In this document: positions 1-5,326 of the stretch, one piece after another
Layout of the letters: every line of letters starts with the position of its first letter
Numbering within the stretch: the first letter of the stretch is position 1
Source: Verrucomicrobiales bacterium
GTDB taxonomy: Bacteria > Verrucomicrobiota > Verrucomicrobiia > Verrucomicrobiales > SKLO01
NCBI GenBank assembly: GCA_007123195.1
Contig: SKLO01000273.1
Coordinates: 1 to 5,326 of the forward strand
Length of the DNA stretch: 5,326 bases
Direction: 5' to 3'
Made by a program: the position numbers and the translations under genes
The notes under the pieces: generated by a model
Databases searched by the model: none
Told to the model about the DNA's origin: nothing
Seen by the model: the letters and a program-made list of their open reading frames with translations, nothing else

Positions 1-1836
1 GTGGCCGGCTGGGTCGAGGAGGTGCGCGCCAGCTGCCTGCGCTGGCAGGCGATGGAGGGCGCGGATTGGGGCGTGCGCTGGCTCGGGTTGACCGGGGAAC
101 CGGCGTTCATCAGCGAGGTGGCGGTGGGCATGGAGCACGATATGCGCGGCACCGCGGGCATGACCGCGCTGGCGGTGGCGCTGTTGTTCTGGCTGTTCCA
201 CCGGCGGCTGCGGCCACTGCTGTGGCTGATCGCCATGATGGCGCTGGTGCTGGGCGCCACTCTCGGCCTCGGCGCCTGGCTGTTCGGCTCGTTCAGTGTC
301 ATGAGCGTGGGCTTTGCCTCGATCCTGATCGGCCTGGTGGTCGACTATGGCGTGGTGGTCTTCAGCGAGGCGCGGGCGGAACCGGGCACCGCTCGCGAGC
401 TGCGGCAGCGGGTCGGTTACTCGATCCTGTGGGCCGCCACCACCACCGCGGCGGTGTTCGCCGTGATGGGCTTCAGCAGCCTGCCCGGGGTGGCTCAACT
501 CGGCCGTTTGGTGGCGTTGGGGATCTTGCTCGGTGCGATCGTGATGCTGGTGATCTACCTGCCGCTGGCGGCGCGCCTGACCGCCGGGCGCAAGCCCGCC
601 GCCCGTCCTGCCCCGGTGGCCACAAGCATCGTTCCCCGACCCGGTCGAGGAGCGGGCCAGGGGCGCCTTGGTCGATTGGGTTGCCATTGGAGCGTGTGGT
701 TGCCCCTCTTGCTGTGGCTGGGCGCGGTGGCGGTGTTGTGGCAACGCGGACTGCCACAGTTCGATCATGGGTTCGAGGTCCTGCGTCCAAGCGAGAGCCC
801 GGCGATGGAGGCGTTCGAGCGTGTGCTGGGCATCGATGACGAGTCGGCCAACGGCAAGCCGCTGACGGTCCCGGTGGTGATCTCGGGCCGGGACTACGGC
901 GAGGTGAAACGACGCCTGCAACTCGCTCAGGACGAGGCTGTCCGGCTGCAACGCGACGGCCTGGTTCTGCGGTCGATGTTTCCCCTGGCGCTGTGGCCAC
1001 AGACCGACCGCATGACCACCCGGCTGGCCGAGGCCGGGCAATGGTTTGAACGCCTCCCCGAACTGCGCGCGGAGGCCGATGCGGCTGGTTTCGAACCGGA
1101 AGCCATGGCGCTGACCGAGGTGGTGCTGGAGACCTGGCGTCAGTGGAGCCGCGGCGACGGCCTGCAAACCGCACTCGATCAGGTGGGCGAAAGCGCCCTG
1201 CTGGCGCGGTTGATGGATCTCAACCCCGGAGCGCCTGCGGCGCTGGGCACTCTGGAACTGGCCCCGGGAGGCTCGCTGACGGAACTGGGCGATCGCATGC
1301 GCGCGGTGGATGAGGACATCCTGCCAGCCGCCTGGGAATCCATCGCGCCGGCGGTCGAACCGCTGGTGTGGCACGACCTGCTATGGGTGTTCACCCCGAT
1401 GATCGCGCTGCTGCTGGTCCTGCTGATCGTGGTCTTCCGCGGCTGGCGCGACGTGGTGCTGACGCTGGCGGCAATGTCCTTCGCCATGACCCTGCTGCTG
1501 GCCTGGATGGCGCTGGCCGGTTGGCAGTGGAATTTTCTCGTCATCACCGCCGTGCCACTGCTGGTGGGGGCGGGTCTGGACTACAGCATCCACCTGCTGC
1601 TGGCGGTCAGACGGCACGCCGGCGACTTGTCTCGGGTGTGGCTCGGCGTCGGACGGGCATTGGTATTCTGCGGGCTGTCCACCGCGATCGGTTTCGGCAG
1701 TTTGGCGCTGGCGGCCAATCGCGGCCTGATGGGATTGGGACTGGTCTGCAGCAGCGGTCTGCTGCTGATGATGGCCACCGCCGTGCTGCTGCTGCCGCGC
1801 TGGGCGGTGCGCTTCAACCGGCGGTCGGGACAGTGA
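1..1836 (+). CDS. MMPL/RND-superfamily exporter, C-terminal part (5' end outside window)
   Basis: Inner-membrane transporter of the MMPL/RND superfamily (the 'predicted exporter' type), which usually moves lipids or other hydrophobic molecules using the proton gradient. The visible 611 residues begin inside the first large periplasmic loop. Hydrophobic segments then follow at about 52-67, 71-95, 97-121, 141-160 and 167-190. A basic, Pro/Gly-rich cytoplasmic linker (about 194-228) comes next, then a segment at 230-248, the second periplasmic loop (about 250-455), and a final five segments at about 459-478, 484-505, 511-535, 553-573 and 577-598. Asp-Tyr pairs in the equivalent helices of both halves (D115-Y116 and D527-Y528) match the family's proton-relay positions. 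Full-length relatives run roughly 750-900 residues, so the first membrane helix and most of loop 1 are missing. The GTG at base 1 is therefore probably an internal valine codon. The stop is TGA at 1834-1836. The substrate cannot be told from this sequence. Confidence 0.9.
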   Translation: MAGWVEEVRASCLRWQAMEGADWGVRWLGLTGEPAFISEVAVGMEHDMRGTAGMTALAVALLFWLFHRRLRPLLWLIAMMALVLGATLGLGAWLFGSFSVMSVGFASILIGLVVDYGVVVFSEARAEPGTARELRQRVGYSILWAATTTAAVFAVMGFSSLPGVAQLGRLVALGILLGAIVMLVIYLPLAARLTAGRKPAARPAPVATSIVPRPGRGAGQGRLGRLGCHWSVWLPLLLWLGAVAVLWQRGLPQFDHGFEVLRPSESPAMEAFERVLGIDDESANGKPLTVPVVISGRDYGEVKRRLQLAQDEAVRLQRDGLVLRSMFPLALWPQTDRMTTRLAEAGQWFERLPELRAEADAAGFEPEAMALTEVVLETWRQWSRGDGLQTALDQVGESALLARLMDLNPGAPAALGTLELAPGGSLTELGDRMRAVDEDILPAAWESIAPAVEPLVWHDLLWVFTPMIALLLVLLIVVFRGWRDVVLTLAAMSFAMTLLLAWMALAGWQWNFLVITAVPLLVGAGLDYSIHLLLAVRRHAGDLSRVWLGVGRALVFCGLSTAIGFGSLALAANRGLMGLGLVCSSGLLLMMATAVLLLPRWAVRFNRRSGQ

Positions 1837-1850
1837 AACCGGCCCGACTT

Positions 1851-1870
1851 GCCCGGCGCAGCTGCCGGGT
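1851..1870 (+). terminator. GC-rich hairpin after the exporter gene, possible terminator
   Basis: CCCGGC (1852-1857) pairs perfectly with GCCGGG (1864-1869) around the 6-nt loop GCAGCT, with a possible extra G-T pair at 1851/1870. It begins 15 nt after the exporter stop codon. No T-tract follows, so intrinsic termination is uncertain. It could instead act as an mRNA 3'-end stabiliser or a Rho-related pause site. Confidence 0.4.
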
Positions 1871-1872
1871 CG

Positions 1873-2001
1873 ATGTGGTTCTCAAGCATGCGCAAGGGGC
1901 AATTTCAACGCCGTTGGCCGTTGAGGGTGGCCCGACATCCGGCTAACCTGAAGGAAGCCCGCCTGACGGGCGTCCACCCCACGAACTCATCATCCCCATG
2001 A
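1873..2001 (+). CDS. possible 42-codon upstream ORF overlapping the thuA-like start (speculative)
   Basis: An ATG at 1873 opens a 42-codon frame, starting MWFSSMRKGQ and ending in SSSP. Its TGA stop (1999-2001) shares bases with the ATG of the next gene (1998-2000), giving an ATGA junction of the kind used for translational coupling. The product would be small and basic, rich in Arg and Lys, with no membrane segment or recognisable domain. The only ribosome-binding hint is a weak GGGT three bases before the ATG, overlapping the end of the 1851-1870 hairpin. In GC-rich DNA a frame this short is often open by chance, so it may not be a gene. Its value is that it would explain how a start without its own Shine-Dalgarno sequence is translated. 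Confidence 0.15.
   Translation: MWFSSMRKGQFQRRWPLRVARHPANLKEARLTGVHPTNSSSP
1910..1949 (+). promoter_or_regulatory. weak promoter-like pair and tandem 7-bp repeat upstream of thuA-like gene
   Basis: GCCGTTG occurs twice in direct tandem at 1910-1923, and a CAACG at 1906-1910 can pair with either copy. Overlapping the second copy is TTGAGG (1921-1926, four of six matches to a sigma-70 -35 box). After exactly 17 nt comes TAACCT (1944-1949, three of six matches to a -10 box). This would start transcription about 40 nt before the ATG at 1998. The -10 match is poor, so this is only a candidate. The repeat could be an operator or coincidence. Confidence 0.2.
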
Positions 2002-2795
2002 AGCACTCATTTTACTGCGCGCTGTTCGCCGGCGCCCTGCTGGCGGCGCCGGTCCCGGCGGCCGAGAACGCAGACAAGCCCGCATCGCTGGCTGATCTGC
2101 CGGCCGGCACCACCGAGGCGGTCGGCCAGGGTTTTGCGGAGCCACGCGAGGACGGGGTGCTGCGGGTGCTGATCGTGGGTTCGGGCGATGCCCACAACTT
2201 CCCGCGTTACTGGCTGCAAATGGACGGCGAAACCCTGCGCGAGGCGGGCGGGATCGACACCGCCGCCACGCCCAACCTCGACGAAGCCCTGGAACTGCTG
2301 CCGCAAGCCGACGTGCTGGTGTTCAGTGGCAACCACCGGCAGTATGGCGAAGCGCGGTTTCAACAGGCACTGAATGCGTTTGCCGACCAAGGCGGCGGCC
2401 TGGTCATGCTGCATGCCGCCACCTGGGTGCATCCCTGGGAGGGATACAACAGCCGCTTCGTCGGCGGCGGCTCGCGCGGCCACGGCTTCATGGACGTGGA
2501 AGTCACGGTGAAAAACACCGATCACCCGGTGATGCGCGGCGTGCCGGAGTCTTTCACCATCACTGACGAAAGCTACCACCACGAGTTCGAAGACGGCGCC
2601 GAGTATGAACTGCTGGCCGAGAACGGACCCGACGACCGCACCCGCAAGCCGCACGCCAGCGTGTGGGTGAAAACGGACGACAAGGCCCGCATTGTCTGCA
2701 TCACCCACGGCCACGACGCCCGCGCCCACGAGAATCCGGCCTACCGGACCATGTTGGTCAATGCGGTGCGCTGGGTGGCGGAGAACGGCGAGTGA
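1998..2795 (+). CDS. secreted ThuA-domain (trehalose-utilisation family) protein
   Basis: A 265-residue protein of the ThuA family, which has a class-I glutamine-amidotransferase-like fold. Residues 1-22 form a Sec signal peptide: Lys2, a hydrophobic core from about 5 to 17, and a small-residue cleavage site near A21-A22. The mature protein starts with a short linker, then the first strand of the fold (RVLIVGSGDAHNF, 56-68). Family hallmarks follow: GGGLVMLHAATW at 132-143 (H139 in the 'LHxAT' position), VGGGSRGHG at 155-163, DHPV at 175-178, DESYHHE at 190-196 (the family's D-E-x-Y motif), and a C-terminal block with THGHD (236-240), NPAYR (246-250) and VRWVAENG. ThuA is named for rhizobial trehalose/maltitol/sucrose use. 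Secreted copies are common in Planctomycetota and Verrucomicrobiota, and their reaction is mostly unknown. There is no Shine-Dalgarno sequence before the ATG; a purine-rich GAAGGAAG (1950-1957) is too far away. The product is probably periplasmic or extracellular. The family call is firm; the substrate is not. Confidence 0.88.
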   Translation: MKHSFYCALFAGALLAAPVPAAENADKPASLADLPAGTTEAVGQGFAEPREDGVLRVLIVGSGDAHNFPRYWLQMDGETLREAGGIDTAATPNLDEALELLPQADVLVFSGNHRQYGEARFQQALNAFADQGGGLVMLHAATWVHPWEGYNSRFVGGGSRGHGFMDVEVTVKNTDHPVMRGVPESFTITDESYHHEFEDGAEYELLAENGPDDRTRKPHASVWVKTDDKARIVCITHGHDARAHENPAYRTMLVNAVRWVAENGE

Positions 2796-2840
2796 CTTCC
2801 GCTGCCAACGCCGCAAACCCGCCGTCGTCCCCTCCAACGA

Positions 2841-2864
2841 GGCCCGCTGTTCCGTCAGCAGGCC
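2841..2864 (+). terminator. interrupted hairpin between thuA-like and phosphoesterase genes
   Basis: GGCC (2841-2844) pairs with GGCC (2861-2864), and GCTG (2846-2849) with CAGC (2856-2859), separated by one C/A mismatch and closed by the 6-nt loop TTCCGT. It lies 45 nt after the thuA-like stop and has no T-tract. It may be a weak terminator or processing site that reduces read-through into the phosphoesterase gene, or it may have no role. Confidence 0.25.
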
Positions 2865-2921
2865 CTGCCGCGTAGCCGGTTGGGCAACGGCATGTTCAAA
2901 ACCCATTCTTAATCCCCCGCC

Positions 2922-4097
2922 ATGCATCAGGACCACCAACCGCCGCCAACCGCCGACACGTCCTGGGCTCCATGGACGCGCCGCCGCTGGCTTGGCTCGG
3001 CCGTGGCCGGAGTTTCCGTGGCGACCGCCGGCAGGCTGCCGCTGCCCCGGACCAGCGCCGCGCCGGCCACGACCGAGACAGCCGGGACCCGGGGGGACCC
3101 GGACGGACTGGCCTTCGTGGTTTTGTCAGACACCCACTACACCGCGCCGCAGGATGCGCCGGACGAACTCGATCGCGATATCGTCGAAGTCAACCGCCGG
3201 CTGATCGACGACGTCCACCAACTGCCCGGCCTCGAGTTTCCCGACGAGATGGGCGGCGGCCCGGTGCCGGCACCGCGCGGGGTCCTGCACCTCGGCGACA
3301 TGATTGAAACCGGCGACAAAGGGACCGGCGACCTGAGCGTGCAACGGCAGCACACCGAGTGGCACGCCTACGTCAAGGACTTTGGCCTGACAGGAACCGA
3401 AGGCCGCCTCCGGCACCCGGTCTACGAGGTCCATGGCAACCACGACAGCGTGCGCGAGATGAATGTGGTCATGGAGGCGCTGATCGAGCGCAACCGCCGG
3501 CGTCCGCTGGTGAACCACGTTTCCGACAGCGGGGTCTGCTACTCGTGGGACTGGCAGGGCGTCCACTTCATCGCGCTTGGCATCGTGGTCGGACACAATG
3601 ACCAGGGCCTGCCAATCGGGCGCTACAAGGCCTACGATTCGCTGGCATTCCTGCGGCAGGACCTGCGCGAGCGGGTCGGCGACAGCGGCCGGCCGGTCAT
3701 CCTGATGCATCACATCGACCTGTTGCGCTACAGCCAGCCATGCAGCGGGGAATCACCCGCCGGCGGAGAGTGGAGCGCCTGTGATGTCGAGGCCTACCAC
3801 CAGTCACTCGCCGGCTACAACGTGGCGGCGATTTTCCACGGCCACCTGCACGGCCTGCGGACCGACCACTGGGACGGATCCTCTCAAACCACTGACAAGG
3901 GGGATGGCATCCCTGTATTCGGCGTCCGCGCCGGCGGTGCCGGCGGCAGCAACCGGGGCTACTTCCACTGCGCCGTCGAAGGAGGTGAGTTGGTGGTCCG
4001 GGAACGGGTCTCGCTGCGGGCCGATACCGGATGGCTGGAGGAGAACAGCACCTGGGGCGGACATTGGCGCGTGCCGCTGCGGGTCGCCGCCGGCTGA
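2922..4097 (+). CDS. Tat-exported calcineurin-like metallophosphoesterase
   Basis: A 391-residue metal-dependent phosphoesterase of the calcineurin superfamily, predicted to hydrolyse phosphate mono- or diesters outside the cytoplasm. The N-terminus carries a twin-arginine signal: a polar extension (1-18), TRRRWLG (19-25), a mild hydrophobic stretch (about 24-37), then an Ala/Thr/Pro-rich linker. Tat export fits an enzyme that takes up its metals before export. All five superfamily metal-site motifs are present in order: SDTH (69-72; D70, H72), LGDM (124-127; D126), GNHD (172-175; N173, H174), MHH (262-264) and GHLH (307-310; H308, H310). An insert between the last two holds C274 and C287, a possible disulfide. 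In-frame TAA at 2910-2912 rules out a longer protein, so the ATG at 2922 is the earliest start. No Shine-Dalgarno sequence precedes it. It follows the thuA-like gene by 126 bp in the same direction and may be co-transcribed. The substrate is unknown: a phospholipid, nucleotide or sugar phosphate are all possible. Confidence 0.9.
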   Translation: MHQDHQPPPTADTSWAPWTRRRWLGSAVAGVSVATAGRLPLPRTSAAPATTETAGTRGDPDGLAFVVLSDTHYTAPQDAPDELDRDIVEVNRRLIDDVHQLPGLEFPDEMGGGPVPAPRGVLHLGDMIETGDKGTGDLSVQRQHTEWHAYVKDFGLTGTEGRLRHPVYEVHGNHDSVREMNVVMEALIERNRRRPLVNHVSDSGVCYSWDWQGVHFIALGIVVGHNDQGLPIGRYKAYDSLAFLRQDLRERVGDSGRPVILMHHIDLLRYSQPCSGESPAGGEWSACDVEAYHQSLAGYNVAAIFHGHLHGLRTDHWDGSSQTTDKGDGIPVFGVRAGGAGGSNRGYFHCAVEGGELVVRERVSLRADTGWLEENSTWGGHWRVPLRVAAG

Positions 4098-4130
4098 GGT
4101 CACGGGAGTGGTTTCCGAGGGTCAACCGAT

Positions 4131-4148
4131 CCCGGCACCGGCGCCGGG
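4131..4148. terminator. GC-rich hairpin in the convergent gap, possible bidirectional terminator
   Basis: CCCGGC (4131-4136) pairs perfectly with GCCGGG (4143-4148) around ACCGGC. An alternative perfect palindrome, CCGGCGCCGG, sits at 4138-4147. It lies in the 55-bp gap between two converging stop codons (4097 plus strand, 4153 minus strand), where a shared terminator is expected. No T-tract is seen on either strand, so the call rests on position and stem strength. Confidence 0.45.
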
Positions 4149-4152
4149 CCCG

Positions 4153-5271
4153 TCAGTCCCTCTCCAGATGGATCTCAGCGATCGCAATCGCGGTCTCGCC
4201 CGCAGTGGAATACAGCAGGTAGACCCGGCCGTCCTCCTCGTAAATTGCCGGATCGCGCAACTCGTGCACGAAGTCGTAGGTGGCCCCGAAACGGGACGGC
4301 CGGATCGGCTCGTTGGCGCCCTCGTAGTCCTCCTCCGGTGTCACCACGCTGACCGGCTGGCTGAACTTCCATTCGGTCCAGTCAGCGTCCAGATTGACGA
4401 TGCGCGAGCAAAGGATGTGCTCGGGCTCGTCACCGCCACGCGAGTAAAACACGTAAACCTCGCCATCGTGCTGCCACACCGCCTTGTGCCGCACCCGCGG
4501 CAGGATGCGCGGACCGGTTTCAAAATCGGTGACGCCGTCCCGCGAACGATAAATGATGCCGCCGTCGTTGTGATACTTGGCCAGCGCGTAATGCCATCCA
4601 TCGCGTGAAAATACGCGGAAGTAGAACAGCCCCAGGTAGTCCTGCTGTGCGGTGAAGTTCAAGCCGTCGCCCGACAGCGCCAGGTAGGTGCCCTGGCCGC
4701 GCGGGCCGCCGCTGGGCGTCGGCTGGTGGAAATACATGCGGATCCGTCGCAACTCCTCGTCGATATGCACGTCCGGGCTGGCGACATGATCGCCGCGACG
4801 ACCCTCGTAGCCCGGCGTTTCCTCCAGCGGCAGCACGCCCGGGGCATGCACGGTCCAGGGGCCGGCCAGCTCGTCGGCGGTGGCCAGGCGGATGAATTTG
4901 CCGTGGTGATGCCCGAAGTAGAGATAGTAGCGACCAAGCGGCTCCTCCAGCCAGGGCGGTGCAGCCACCAGCGATGGGCCGTTGATGTTGCGCCCGACCT
5001 CGCCCTCCATCCCCGGCAGGTCGCGATGGATGATCGGGTTGTTGTCAAAACGCTCGACCCGGAACGAAAACCCGGGGTCGCCCTCGGCATGGGGCGCCGG
5101 ACCTTCTTCGGCCTGGCCGGCCACCTGTCCGAGACCAATCAGGGCGCCCGCCAGCAGTACGCTCAACCGACGGCCTGGCGGTGTAAAGTCGCCGGAACGC
5201 CGACCAACGCAGCGGATTCGGGCTGACGAGGACGCCGGAGAACGGGGAAAGAGACGAGCAGGGGACTTCAT
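4153..5271 (-). CDS. secreted GH43/GH32-like five-bladed beta-propeller protein, probable glycoside hydrolase
   Basis: A 372-residue protein read on the minus strand. A long Arg-rich N-terminus (1-35) precedes a hydrophobic segment (about 36-50) and an AXA-type site (GQA, 52-54), so export is likely. The 34-residue n-region is unusually long. There is no other ATG before the hydrophobic stretch, only a TTG at codon 36. The body repeats strand patterns typical of GH43/GH32/GH68-type propellers: NNPII (77-81), NINGPSL (95-101), GRYYLYFGHHHGKFIRLATADELAGPW (113-139), DHVASPDVHID (161-171), RIRMYFH (176-182), VYVFYSRGGDEPEHI (272-286), NEPIRPS (320-326) and LRDPAIYEEDGRVYLLYSTAG (338-358). Acidic candidates D161, D167, E321 and D340 lie in conserved-looking spots, but I cannot assign a catalytic triad. 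Proteins of this kind are usually annotated only as hypothetical or family-43-like. It converges on the phosphoesterase gene, so it is a separate transcript. The fold call is fairly sure; enzymatic activity and substrate are not. Confidence 0.75.
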   Translation of the reverse strand: MKSPARLFPRSPASSSARIRCVGRRSGDFTPPGRRLSVLLAGALIGLGQVAGQAEEGPAPHAEGDPGFSFRVERFDNNPIIHRDLPGMEGEVGRNINGPSLVAAPPWLEEPLGRYYLYFGHHHGKFIRLATADELAGPWTVHAPGVLPLEETPGYEGRRGDHVASPDVHIDEELRRIRMYFHQPTPSGGPRGQGTYLALSGDGLNFTAQQDYLGLFYFRVFSRDGWHYALAKYHNDGGIIYRSRDGVTDFETGPRILPRVRHKAVWQHDGEVYVFYSRGGDEPEHILCSRIVNLDADWTEWKFSQPVSVVTPEEDYEGANEPIRPSRFGATYDFVHELRDPAIYEEDGRVYLLYSTAGETAIAIAEIHLERD

Positions 5272-5326
5272 GTCGGATGTCTGTTGCCGAAGGTCAGGGG
5301 ATTGGCGGTCACGGGCAGGGGCTCAA
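5272..5326 (-). other. partial upstream region of the propeller gene
   Basis: The 55 bases before the minus-strand ATG contain no Shine-Dalgarno sequence; the bases just before the ATG read CAACAGACATCCGAC. A TTGAGC at the window edge (5321-5326, minus strand) resembles a -35 box, but no credible -10 box follows at the right spacing. The promoter, if close, probably lies beyond the window. Confidence 0.3.

Noticed and set aside
1..3. GTG at base 1 as the true exporter start codon
   Set aside because: The protein would begin in the middle of a periplasmic loop and lack the first membrane helix. The frame is open to the window edge, so truncation by the window is the simpler explanation.
473..1174. 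A 233-codon minus-strand open frame inside the exporter gene
   Set aside because: It is Arg/Pro/Ala-rich shadow sequence antisense to the transporter, with no motif.
1957..1971. Small inverted repeat GCCCG-CCTGA-CGGGC before the ThuA start
   Set aside because: The stem is only 5 bp and 26 nt from the ATG. It is too weak and too common in GC-rich DNA to call a regulator on its own.
2007..2939. A 310-codon minus-strand open frame opposite the ThuA gene
   Set aside because: It is almost exactly antisense to a gene with clear family motifs and a signal peptide. Its own translation is low-complexity His/Val/Gly/Ala-rich with no domain, as expected of a GC-rich shadow frame.
3126..3713. A 195-codon minus-strand open frame inside the phosphoesterase gene
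   Set aside because: It is antisense to the metal-motif region, has no recognisable domain, and is explained by codon bias of the plus-strand gene.
3781..4608. A 275-codon plus-strand open frame spanning the phosphoesterase end and the propeller gene
   Set aside because: It crosses two well-supported genes and the convergent gap in a different frame, and its product has no coherent domain.
1..5326. CRISPR arrays, tRNA/rRNA genes, insertion sequences, attachment sites
   Set aside because: No regularly spaced repeats, tRNA-like cloverleaf, transposase motif or terminal inverted repeats were seen. The non-coding gaps are all under 170 bases.

Overview
The window is GC-rich, gene-dense bacterial DNA. 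It holds the 3' part of one membrane-transporter gene and three complete genes for probably exported proteins. The combination of a secreted ThuA-like protein, a Tat-exported calcineurin-type phosphoesterase and a secreted GH43-like beta-propeller, together with starts that lack Shine-Dalgarno sequences, suggests a carbohydrate-degrading member of the Planctomycetota/Verrucomicrobiota group. This is inference from gene content only. No rRNA, tRNA, CRISPR array, insertion sequence or phage gene is visible.

Layout: (1) bases 1-1836, plus strand, the C-terminal ~611 residues of an MMPL/RND-superfamily exporter whose beginning lies outside the window; (2) 1837-1997, a spacer with a strong hairpin, a tandem 7-bp repeat, a weak promoter-like pair and a possible 42-codon ORF that ends in an ATGA overlap with the next start; (3) 1998-2795, plus strand, a secreted ThuA-domain protein; (4) a 126-bp spacer with an interrupted hairpin; (5) 2922-4097, plus strand, a Tat-signal metallophosphoesterase with all classical metal-binding motifs; (6) a 55-bp convergent gap holding a GC-rich hairpin; (7) 4153-5271, minus strand, a secreted GH43/GH32-type beta-propeller protein; (8) 5272-5326, the start of its upstream region.

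The exporter looks functionally unrelated to the rest. The ThuA and phosphoesterase genes run in the same direction and could be co-transcribed. The propeller gene converges on them, so it needs its own promoter, beyond or at the right edge. All three encode probable envelope or extracellular proteins, and a shared role in handling sugars or phosphorylated or esterified glycans is plausible but unproven. I see no clear new defence or mobile system. The most interesting items are the uncharacterised secreted trio, the ATGA-overlapping mini-ORF before thuA, and two gene-end hairpins that share the same stem.
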